A DNA stretch of 18,841 nucleotides, taken from assembly GCA_016256075.1 (NCBI GenBank), contig SDVU01000162.1, positions 1 to 18,841 of the forward strand, read 5' to 3'. The stretch comes from Dictyocoela muelleri (taxonomy: Eukaryota > Microsporidia). Shown here piece by piece: positions 9,778 through 17,699 of the stretch (positions are counted from its first letter, which is position 1; each line of letters opens with the position of its first letter). Below the pieces are notes generated by a model. The model searched no databases and was not told the origin of the DNA. It was given only the letters and a program-made list of their open reading frames with translations. A program made the translations under genes and the position numbers.

Positions 9778-10179
9778 TTTTTATAAATGATATTCTAATA
9801 GTAAAATTATTTTTTAGTTCGAAAAAAAGGATGGCACAGAGCTATGATATAATATAAATCAAAAAATAGCCATAAAAGATGCATTCAGCTCTATATATAA
9901 AGCTTAAATGTAACTATGAATACAAAAATAATTGTTTTATTAAGCCACAAGAAAATCCAAACTTTATGTACAAATTTAAATTTCATCTATTAGTACAGTC
10001 TCACATGATGATTTTGTATCTGTGTAAATATTATAGATGATGATTTTATAGCCTCTTTATGTCAAACTGTGGATAATACTTGAAATTATAAGTATTCTGT
10101 ATGATTAATAGACATGAAAATGATAATATTACCACTAGAAAAGTATTTTAGAATCTCGAAAATAGTAATGTTGTTTTAA
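9778..10179. other. AT-rich spacer without a recognisable gene
   Basis: Nothing codes or folds convincingly here. Stops are frequent in every frame. Confidence 0.45.
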
Positions 10180-10311
10180 AATTATTATCCATGCAAATTA
10201 GACAAAGATTTTTATTTTAAAGATGCAATAGTAGAAGAAGAAAAACAAGAAATTAAGAAAGTCACGGATTATGTTTTTAAATTAAAAAATAACTTGGTTT
10301 ATTTCAAGTAA
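10180..10311 (+). pseudogene. Short reading frame, possible remnant of an integrase-like N-terminal region
   Basis: Forty-three codons without ATG end at TAA 10309-10311. The sequence is charged (VEEEKQEIKKVTDYVF) and ends in KLKNNLVYFK. The pattern of a helix followed by F.L..N.L.Y. recalls the region before the zinc finger in retroviral-type integrases, and the integrase at 14686-13500 carries a similar stretch. The resemblance is weak, and nothing recognisable follows. Chance is a fair alternative. Confidence 0.25.
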
Positions 10312-10607
10312 AATATTACCCTGGGTGATTTTATCCAAAAATTTATTTCAGATAGAAAAAATCAATCATTATGAATATATTTCTTACTTGTTAACGAAAA
10401 GTGACAATATTTTACTTGATCGACTGGTTTTAATATTAAGCATTTTTTTAATTATTCACATTAGGTTTAAATAACACGTTTCATTTGTCTAAATTTCTGT
10501 TCAGAGGTAGTTTAATGTGAATATGTCAATGTTTTTGAAGGTTAGTATTGACGTGCCTGGATGAAACGCGTCTAAATGTAAGTAATTGATTGTAAATAGA
10601 CATATTA
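10312..10607. other. AT-rich spacer without a recognisable gene
   Basis: No gene, repeat or element end could be supported. Confidence 0.4.
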
Positions 10608-10691
10608 AAGACCCATTTATTTAAATTCATCTTCGAATTAACGAAGGCATCATCTTCATAAGATGGGATTCTCTTCAAGGTCATGGGTCTT
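10608..10691. repeat. 84-nt multibranched fold closed by a 9-bp inverted repeat
   Basis: AAGACCCAT at 10608 is inverted at 10683-10691. Between lie two small hairpins, CTTCG-AATTAA-CGAAG and CATCTT-CAT-AAGATG, and possibly a weak third. The whole resembles a cloverleaf but lacks a T-loop and D-arm, so it is not called a tRNA. It could be a tiny inverted-repeat element, a structured RNA or coincidence. Confidence 0.45.
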
Positions 10692-11319
10692 AATTCCTGA
10701 TTTCTTTTATAGTTTAAGGTGGGTGAAAATGATCATTTTGATTAATTTAAAGTCTTCTAGAACAAACTTAGACACAGCATATTTCAATAATTAATTTTGA
10801 TTATTGTTAGATCTTTCTAGAACCTTTATTATGCAATTGCATGTCGTGGGTCGCTACAGTATTCACATTAAGAGACCTGTTCTATATCTTTACTGTGTTT
10901 ACACATTTATTTTTATACATTTAAAAAACTATTTTTATTTCTTATACCGTGTATTTTTCAAAAAAAATCATCCGACAAAAATTTATTATACAAATTTATT
11001 AATGATAATAAATTATTTTTTTAAAAAATACAACTGGAGTTTATGCAACGACAGAGATGAAACTGTCTTGCTAAATAAATGAGTTTAAAAATATAATTCA
11101 AAGGTTTAAAATAAAATATTCCGCGACAAAACATCATTCTTAAATAACAAAGTTTTATAAAGAATTAGTTTATTACATATATTTATTATTGATATATTCG
11201 ACTCATATACAACTTAATTGGTATTTTGGTATATAGATAACTCAATTTCAGAAATAAAAAAATGGAGGCCGTATATTCATAGAGAACAACGAAAGCTCTC
11301 TTCTATATGACCAAGGATC
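10692..11319. other. AT-rich spacer without a recognisable gene
   Basis: A 92-codon frame (10804-11082) exists but starts at TTG, is dominated by Phe, Tyr, Ile, Lys and Asn and has no family signature, so I treat it as random. Short perfect palindromes occur: AAAATGATCATTTT at 10726-10739 and ATGCAATTGCAT near 10831. Confidence 0.4.
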
Positions 11320-11502
11320 ATAATAAAAATATATGTGTGTTATTTATGAATAGCTAGTGCGGGCGAGCATGTTATTTGTTGGTATTTTCTGTTTCTAAAT
11401 TTAAAACAATAATTTTAAAATTTAGAAACAGAAAATACCAGAAAAAAAAATGCTCACACATATTAGCTATTCATAAATAACTCAGATACATTTTTATTTT
11501 AT
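11320..11502. repeat. Long palindrome of about 180 bp (foldback element)
   Basis: The left arm (about 11320-11408) and right arm (about 11413-11502) are inverted copies. GTTATTTATGAATAGCTA and GGTATTTTCTGTTTCTAAAT occur on the left and their inverses on the right. A middle block between them has diverged more. It shares no sequence with the palindrome at 9485-9777 that I can see, so it is a separate family. Confidence 0.9.
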
Positions 11503-11580
11503 CTTTGCTACAATAGATATAGAGATTTTTGGGAGTTTCAATGAATATAAAGTGCTAAAAAAATTACGATTTTGCTATGT

Positions 11581-11588
11581 GATTTCTC
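11581..11588 (+). repeat. Target site duplication of the Merlin element, left copy
   Basis: GATTTCTC immediately precedes the left terminal repeat and is repeated exactly at 12704-12711 after the right one. Confidence 0.95.
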
Positions 11589-11640
11589 GGCCCATGCGGG
11601 TTATTCGGCGTTTTGGAGATTATTCGGCGTTTTTGAAAAA
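11589..11640 (+). repeat. Merlin left terminal inverted repeat with internal repeat
   Basis: Within the end, TTATTCGGCG occurs twice at a spacing of 19 bp (11601 and 11620), followed by T-runs. The paired motif is kept in the right end too, so it is a likely transposase binding site. Its GC content stands out from the flanks. Confidence 0.95.
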
Positions 11641-11660
11641 TTTTAAGCCCACCCCCTTAA

Positions 11661-12634
11661 ATGTCGTGAATTTCATCTCTAGAGATAGAAAGAGAAGAAA
11701 AAATACATTCTGAAGAAGAGTTGTTAGATATTGACTTTTCAGAGGCCTATCTAACACGAATGTTTGCAGATAAGAAAACACAGAATGTGTTTTTGGCTAG
11801 GTTAGGCATTTATAGAAACTCGATGATATGCTCGCTATGTTTTGATGATTCAATACTTAAATATGTTAAAAGAAAGTCATCTCCCGATGGATACTATTGG
11901 ATATGTAGAAGCACTTGCAGATTTTCTTCTAGCTTGAGATTTAGATCGTTTTTTGAAGGTTCTCGATTGCCTATGCGTACAATATGTTTTATAATGTACA
12001 AATATATAAACCGAATTCCACTTTCTGATATCGCATATGAATTTGAAATAGATAGAGGTACTGTTTCTGACTATACAGACCTCGTTAGAGAAGTTGTTGG
12101 AGAATATATTTTGAATAATAATGCAAAACTAGGTGGCTATAACGATGACGGTTCAAGTAAAATCGTGGAAATAGACGAGAGTTTTTTTTTAAAAGAAAAT
12201 ACAACAGGGGAAGGCTTACAAATGGTCAATGGTACATTGGAGGAATAGAAAGAGGTTCTAGAAAAACATTTATACTCTCTGTTCCTAACAGAAATGCCCT
12301 AACAATTGGACAAATCATTCGTGAGAATGTTCATCCAGGAACTATTATAGTGACGGATCAATGGAGGGCGTATTCGACGGCACTTAGAGATGATCAGACA
12401 TACTTACATTTACATGTAAATCACTCACTAAACTTTGTAGACCCAGATGATCCTTCTGTGCATACTCAAACCATTGACGGTCTTTGGGGACATATGAAAA
12501 AGTTTTTACGTGGAAAAAACGGAATTACAAAAGAACAACAATCTGAGTATCTTATTCAATATATCTGGGAGCATAAAATAGAAAAGAGAAAACGCTTTAA
12601 TGTACTACTAACTCTTTTACAAATAAACAATTAA
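11661..12634 (+). CDS. Merlin/ISXO2-like DDE transposase, in two overlapping frames
   Basis: Frame one holds a zinc ribbon (CSLC at codons 11829-11840, then WICRSTC), a helix-turn-helix region (IPLSDIAYEFEIDRGTVSDY) and IVEIDES with the first catalytic Asp (12174-12176). It ends at 12248. Frame two, one base back, continues the family sequence with KRKYNRGRLTNGQWYIGG, VTDQWRAY (second Asp, 12356-12358) and HTQTIDGLW (third acidic residue, Asp 12476-12478, where Glu is usual), ending at TAA 12632-12634. The switch falls at T-TTA-AAA (12188-12194), a canonical -1 slippery heptamer. ATG 11661 followed by TCG and TGA opens the first frame. Either codon three is a nonsense change or translation starts later, first at ATG 11760. 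With ATG 11661 and a -1 shift the product would be near 324 residues, normal for the family. It cuts and pastes the element. It may be recoded or newly dead. Confidence 0.9.
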
Positions 12635-12651
12635 TTTTTATTTTTTATTTT

Positions 12652-12703
12652 TTTTTCAAAAACGCCGAATAATCTCAAAAACGCCGAATAACCCTTATGG
12701 GCC
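12652..12703 (-). repeat. Merlin right terminal inverted repeat
   Basis: This is the inverse of 11589-11640 with two substitutions near the tip and one length difference in a T-run. It begins 17 bp after the transposase stop codon, so there is almost no 3' untranslated space. Confidence 0.95.
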
Positions 12704-12711
12704 GATTTCTC
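12704..12711 (+). repeat. Target site duplication of the Merlin element, right copy
   Basis: GATTTCTC, identical to 11581-11588. Confidence 0.95.
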
Positions 12712-12896
12712 TTCTAAAGGCCAAGTTTCAATGAAGTTTATTTATTTTCGTTGAATATGCTTAAAATTTGTAGTCTAGAATTTGTATAATTAGAGTCCAT
12801 ATATGCTCTGAAGAAAATGTTGACGACACTATAGGGTTTTTGACGCCATTTATTATAATGGTAAATCTAAATTTTTTTATTAAAAAGAGTTATAAA

Positions 12897-13088
12897 CAGA
12901 AAGATATAACATTAACTAATGCCCTTGAAGGAAAAATAAAAGTTTGATTAAACTTACATACTGATGGATATCCATCTTATCCATGTGTTACGAAAAAATT
13001 TATTGCTATAACATATAGTTGTTATATAATAAATTATTTATGGAGTGTGGGTAAAAGACATACGTTAAAGCGATACAATGTTTTTTAA
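12897..13088 (+). pseudogene. Relic of a second ISXO2/IS1595-like transposase
   Basis: One frame reads KDITLTNALEGKIKV, then a stop (TGA 12945-12947), then LNLHTDGYPSYPCV, and continues to TAA 13086-13088 past INYLWSVGK. TDGYPSYP is the stretch around the second catalytic Asp in ISXO2-type enzymes (Asp codon 12963-12965), and NYLWSxxK resembles the ENLWSxxK around the third. The distance between them is much shorter than in intact enzymes, so an internal deletion is likely. The sequence differs strongly from the neighbouring Merlin enzyme (VTDQWRAY), so it belongs to another lineage of the family. No element ends were found for it. The Merlin insertion (11589-12703) may lie inside or next to its remains. 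Confidence 0.6.
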
Positions 13089-13115
13089 ATCTAACCTCTT
13101 TTAACAAATAGAAAC

Positions 13116-13411
13116 TGTTACTCCAAATTGTGACCCCCTTAAAAATTGTGACCCTCCTTTTTTAAATTTAATTAAATAGGCCTCTTTGAAAAATTGATTT
13201 TTTGATAATGAAATTTTATTAAGAGCTTCACTACAAATTGTGACCCCCCTTTCAAAGTTAAAAATGATTATTAAAAATTGATTTTTTGTTATTTTTTGTT
13301 AATAAAATTTAAAGTATGTAGCTCATTGCAAATTGTGACCCCCCTATTTTCATCAATTAAAATAAATTTATTTAAAAAATATAATTATTAAATTTTATAG
13401 AAAATTGTACA
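13116..13411 (+). repeat. 296-bp left terminal inverted repeat of the Ginger-like element
   Basis: Four AATTGTGACCC motifs lie in it, starting near 13127, 13144, 13228 and 13330. The first two are packed at the tip and the others about 100 bp apart. The C-runs after GTGA contrast with the AT-rich spacer. It is matched base for base in length by 15697-15992. Confidence 0.95.
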
Positions 13412-13499
13412 ATGATAAAAATTTTTAATTTTTATAAAAAAGAATACTTTAATCACTTAATTAATTAAATAAATCAAAATATTAAATAAAATCAATATT

Positions 13500-14686
13500 T
13501 TAATTACTATCACCGACTTTTTTCAAACACCTTATATTAGCGTTAATAATTTCAGATGTTCTATTATTTTTAATTCGACTATTTTCATTCTCTATAGATA
13601 AAACTACAAATAAATCATCAAAATAAATAGATTCAAGTAGTTGGCGTCTGGCAATAGATATATTATATGGCTTGGCCAACATTACGGTTGAACCTAAATT
13701 TATAACATCTCTTTTTCGGATCTCATATTCTCGCCTGTATTTATTAACATAATCAGAAATTCGAATTCGAACATTAATTTCATTTAATCTGTCAATTGTA
13801 TTATTTCTAATGGCGTTATCATATCCTTTGAATAATACAAATGGTTTTAATTTTGTTGCTGAATGAGATAAATTATTATATTCATAAACTACTTTATCCA
13901 AATAATCATCCAATTAAACTGTCCTATCGGTAAACATTTTCTCAGTCTTCCTTTTAATGTTCTGTTAAACCTTTCAATTTGTCCTTGGGATTGAATTTGA
14001 TAAGGTCTCTATGGACATTTTCAATTCCGAATTCTCGTAATACATTATTTACAGCCACATTTACAAATTCTCCACCGTTATCAGCATGAAAAATATCCTA
14101 AACCCCATCTTTGTATAAATGTTTCTTTAAAATCTTAGAAAATGTATTCGAATCTTTGCGGTTTCACGGATATGCCCAAGCAAATTTAGAAAATGAATCA
14201 ATAAAAGTAAATATATATTTGTAGCCATCATTATGTTCAACATAAGCTGCCATATCAATTATGTCTATGATATGCCTCTCTCTGATATGATGGGACAATT
14301 GGAGTCACTGTTTTATTTATTTCAGGATATCGTTCACGCATACAATTTTCAAAGTTTGAAATTATTTCAACAACGTCATCATAAATAATACCAGTGTAAA
14401 TATTATTAATTCTTTCATAGGTCCCACGGGGACCAACATGATCTTGGGAATGGTAATATTCTATTATTTCTTTGATTTTTGATCTTTCGTATCGAAAAAT
14501 AAATTTTTTACGCATCTCGTTATTATTATAAAACAATTCGTTTCCTACTATTTCAAATTTTGAACACATTCTTCTGAATGCGTGTTTTTCTTTTTTCGTT
14601 ATATTCGGAGGATATTTTTTACTCCTTAGAAAAACTATAATATTTATCCTTTTTTCTTCATTTTCAATTACAACATTTCTTCCCAT
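13500..14686 (-). pseudogene. Retroviral-type integrase/transposase of the Ginger-like element, broken
   Basis: Reading right to left, an ATG at 14684-14686 opens a region with a long charged leader and a His-containing zinc-binding part (YYHSQDHVGPRGTYERI, around 14455-14400). Next come the catalytic core with TFIDSFSKFAW (near 14210), DNGGEF (near 14075) and IERFNRTLK (near 13970), supplying the D-D-E series. Last is a C-terminal part with YNNLSHSATKLKPFVLFKG (around 13880-13825) and a basic tail ending near 13500. These are the three integrase domains in normal order. The enzyme would cut and join element ends in the nucleus. The gene is interrupted a small number of times. It ends about 90 bp short of the left inverted repeat. 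The alternative, a gypsy remnant, is disfavoured by the absence of any other pol domain and by the inverted ends. Confidence 0.9.
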
Positions 14687-15696
14687 GGGTAAATAATCAA
14701 AAAATAAAAAAAATTAAAAACAATTTTTATTTCTTTAAAATTCAATTTAAAACATATTTTTAAAATATAAAAACAATAATAAAAGTAAAATAGCAAGTTT
14801 AATAAAATTATTAAATATACACAAACATTTGATTAAAGTATTTTTTTATATTCCTTATTGTGCTATTAATACTATAATTTCTTATTAAATATGTATATTG
14901 TTTAAGAGTGGCTAATTTAATGAAAAAAATATTATGATTAATCAAATTTTAATCGATAACCTCCTTGGATTTTCTCTTAACACACCTGTTGGAAGATGAA
15001 GACGAAGATAATAAAATTTTCTCAAAAGACATACTTTATTTAAATAATTTTCTTGATATAGATAATGTAGAAACATTATCTATATTTTACGTTTCATCTC
15101 ATATTTATAAACCTAAATTATTCTTTACATTTTGAATATGTTTCACAATTGAAACCTATTCACCCATATGTGTTAAAAATGAAACATATTCAATCCTGTA
15201 TTTCAAGGATTCATCCATGAATCCTACATACCTAAAGCTATAAAAGGATTGTCATTTTCTTATGTGCGGGATTTAGTGAAAATAATTACAAAAAAATAAC
15301 GATTTTCATGGTGTTAACCTAACCTTTACAACCACAATATTGCGAAGATGAGTTCTTGATTTTATGGCAACTATTTATTTAAGAGTATTATTGAATAAAA
15401 CTTTGAATATAACCGGAATCCGCCTTAACACGTCAGTTAAAAAAACAATGTATTAAAATAAAAAGAGTTAGGTATAATTTTGGATAAATTTATTAATTAT
15501 AAATATTTTAAAAAAAACACTAACTAGGATAAAAATATATGAAATTAAACAAGTAGTAATAAACATTTTCTAGTATTGCCAATAAATTTTATTGATTCAG
15601 ATGAATTAATTGTTAGTAATTTGATTGTTTTTATTTTAAATTTAATTTTTATCTTTACACCATAAAACTATTATTAAGATAATTGCCATCAGCATC
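14687..15696. other. Non-coding 1-kb half of the Ginger-like element
   Basis: This lies upstream of the integrase start on the minus strand and has no convincing frame. It holds three hairpins: TATAGATAATGT with its inverse around a 4-base loop (15057-15084), TGAATATGTTTCA inverted at 15133-15145 and 15180-15192, and AGGATTCAT-CC-ATGAATCCT (15206-15225). The integrase promoter should lie here, but no specific box can be assigned. Confidence 0.55.
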
Positions 15697-15992
15697 TGTA
15701 CAATTTTCTATAAAATTTAATAATTATATTTTTTAAATAAATTTATTTTAATTGATCAAAATAGAGGGGTCACAATTTGCAATGAGCTACATACTTTGAA
15801 TTTTATTAACAAAAAATAACAAAAAATCAATTTTTAATAATCATTTTTAACTTTGAAAAGGGGATCACAATTTGTAGTGAAGCTCTTAATAAAATTTCAT
15901 TATCAAAAAATCAATTTTTTATTGAGGCCTATTTAATTAAATTTAAAAAAGGGGGGTCACAATTTTTAAGGGGGTCACAATTTGGAGTAACA
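15697..15992 (-). repeat. 296-bp right terminal inverted repeat of the Ginger-like element
   Basis: This is the inverse of 13116-13411, differing at only a handful of places (for example GGGGATCACAATT against the GTGACCCCCC form on the left). The TGTACAATTTTCTATAAAAT inner border matches exactly. Confidence 0.95.
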
Positions 15993-16014
15993 TCTATAAC
16001 TTTGCAAAACATAT

Positions 16015-16139
16015 AATGCAACGAAAGGACTATGCTAATGCAACGAAGAGTCAGCAATAATGCAACGAAGGGACTATAATAATGCTACGATGGACTATAA
16101 AAATACAACGAGTGGACTATAATAATGGAAAGAACTGTA
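16015..16139 (+). repeat. 22-bp minisatellite, about six units
   Basis: Units of AATGCAACGAAGGGACTATAAT or close variants start at 16015, 16037, 16059, 16081, 16102 and 16124, the last degenerate. It begins 22 bp after the Ginger-like element and ends just before the leader of the Ty3/gypsy element, so it may belong to the latter's LTR or to the older insertion site. Confidence 0.9.
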
Positions 16140-16349
16140 TATTTATATTGTCGTACTCCGGATATCTTGGGTTAAATTCCCTCCAAATTCTCTTTTGATG
16201 ATTTTCTAGAAAATCTCAATTATAAAAGAAAATTCGGAAATAAACCCTATGCGCCAACGAACGAGACGACAGGCACCGAGCCGAGAAAGATCAACTGAGT
16301 ACAACTGGGTCAAAAAAGTCAACCATTTTAACATTTCTTTTTATAATCA

Positions 16350-16945
16350 ACTATTGATTTATGGTCGGATCTCTCCGGAGTCCGCCAAGTTGAATTCAAC
16401 AAGATGATCCGTTCAAGAGAGATCACGAAGATAGCTACCAACCATCGCGCAACGAATATGCACATACACCCATCAAAACGACGATAACAATAAAACGTAG
16501 CTTCACAATGCTTGAAGACATCCAGAAGCAGGATCTGTTCCGCTGGAGAGAAGAGTTCCTCCAATCAATGAAGATGGCACAATGGGATAACGTAACCGCA
16601 GCTGAAGTATTGCGAAAGTCGATCGACAGCAAGTACTTCCACATAGTCGACAACACTTGAGACATCAATGAGATGATAAGCAAATATTCTCAGAGAAGTA
16701 CCCCCAGAAAACATTACCTCAAATATTTGAACACTCTATCTAATATAAAGCAAGATGCCTTTTTAACTATCAAGGAGTATAAAACAGCCATAGAAGAAAC
16801 GTGTAACAGATTGGCGATATGTATGGGCTGGTCTAAGGAACAAGAAATTATAAAGACTGAAGAATCTTTCTATCATGGATTATCAAGCCGAACCCAGCTT
16901 GAAATTTCCAGATTAAACGTGAGTTCAATAGCCATGATATTTTAA
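16350..16945 (+). pseudogene. Gag-like region of the plus-strand Ty3/gypsy element
   Basis: The segment includes DIQKQDLFRWREEFLQSMKM and later LSNIKQDAFLTIKEYKTAIE and FYHGLSSRTQLEISR. The last matches the helix pattern of retrotransposon Gag, in which a F..GL....+..+ stretch closes the capsid-like fold. Gag forms the particle that packages the RNA. No zinc knuckle is obvious downstream, although the family sometimes lacks one. Limits are approximate. Confidence 0.75.
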
Positions 16946-17159
16946 ATGATAAACTGTACGGAAGAAACTTTGTTATAACAGATAGCGCAAGGCAACTTGA
17001 GACGAGACAAGACGGTGAAAGACACGAGCGTAGCGTTCCGAAACAAACCTCAAGACAAGGAGAGCAAAATACATGCGAAATGTAAGCAAAATACACTTGA
17101 GTGTAGAGTATTGAAAGAAGAAGCACATCATGAGAATACCGAAATTCAAAAGAAAACAA

Positions 17160-17560
17160 ACCTCGCCATACCTACACCAGCAGCCACTCCGAAAATTCTG
17201 CAAGCTACAGTGAAGATCAGTGAAACTAGTTGTAAAGCGATTCTAGATACAGGTTCGACCTATAACTACATTAGCGAAATTTTAGTGAAGAAACTCTCAA
17301 TTAAGACGCACAATATTCTGAAATCAACTGCCTATCTAGTCAACGGAACTCAAATTTCAACGGAAAAGGCTACAAACTTCATGATGAATCTTCATGATGA
17401 ATCTTCATGGAAACACGACCGTTCAATATGTAGTTGCGGCGCGAATATTACCGAATATGAACCAGATATAATTTTAGGAATGGAGTTCCTTAGCAATCAC
17501 GATGCAACAATAAATTTGAGAACAAAAACCTTAGACCTACAAGGCCAGATTTATGAATTG
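17160..17560 (+). pseudogene. Retropepsin (protease) region of the Ty3/gypsy element
   Basis: ATVKISETSCKAILDTGSTY gives the catalytic DTG box around 17247-17255, and DIILGMEFLSNHDATINL downstream corresponds to the closing ILG.DFL strand of retropepsins. It would process the Gag-Pol polyprotein. A tail of charged residues links it to the reverse transcriptase, as is usual in Ty3/gypsy pol. Confidence 0.85.
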
Positions 17561-17699
17561 GAAACATCAGATAACCAACAAACTGAAGAAATGAAACTCG
17601 AGGAAAAGACTAAAATATACCTTCACACTGAATCGCAGCCTGAATCCATAACTAATTTATTACGACAAAATGACACTGAAATACAGAACATAGGACTAC

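Larger units (their letters stand above)
11589..12703 (+). mobile_element. Merlin (IS1016/IS1595-like) DNA transposon
   Basis: The element is 1115 bp. Its ends, GGCCCATGCGGGTTATTCGG on the left and GGCCCATAAGGGTTATTCGG read inward from the right, match over about 52 bp with three or so differences. It is flanked by a perfect 8-bp duplication GATTTCTC (11581-11588 and 12704-12711), and 8-9 bp duplications with GG-starting ends are diagnostic of Merlin. The single gene encodes an ISXO2-type DDE transposase on the plus strand. Intact duplication and similar ends point to a fairly recent insertion. It sits beside a relic of a related transposase (12897-13088). Confidence 0.95.
13116..15992 (-). 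mobile_element. Integrase-bearing element with long inverted ends, Ginger-like
   Basis: The element is 2877 bp, bounded by 296-bp terminal inverted repeats that begin TGTTACTCC and end GGAGTAACA. Inside, the minus strand carries a retroviral-type integrase and nothing else I can recognise: no protease, reverse transcriptase, capsid or polymerase. Ginger DNA transposons have this make-up, with a gypsy-like integrase used as transposase and TGT...ACA ends, as I recall the family. A Polinton would be far longer and a gypsy element would have direct, not inverted, ends. No clear target duplication is visible (left AAAC, right TCTA). Because its integrase is of retroviral kin I treat it as a fossil. 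The integrase is broken by a small number of interruptions, while the ends are still very alike, so it is of moderate age. Confidence 0.75.

Noticed and set aside
10804-11082. A 92-codon open frame with a TTG start
   Set aside because: Its composition is what AT-rich random DNA gives, with no motif, no family resemblance and no conserved neighbour.
13116-15992. A Polinton/Maverick or a gypsy remnant
   Set aside because: At 2.9 kb with both inverted ends present there is no room or sign of polymerase, capsid or packaging genes, and no reverse transcriptase or direct LTRs are seen.
16155-16190. GGGTTAAATTCCC resembling a tRNA T-arm, considered as a tRNA or primer-binding site
   Set aside because: No acceptor or anticodon stem lies upstream, and its orientation and position relative to an undefined LTR do not support a primer site.
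16328-17203. Several minus-strand frames of 76-103 codons
   Set aside because: They lie antisense to the gag and protease regions of the Ty3/gypsy element, where plus-strand homology is clear; they are shadows.
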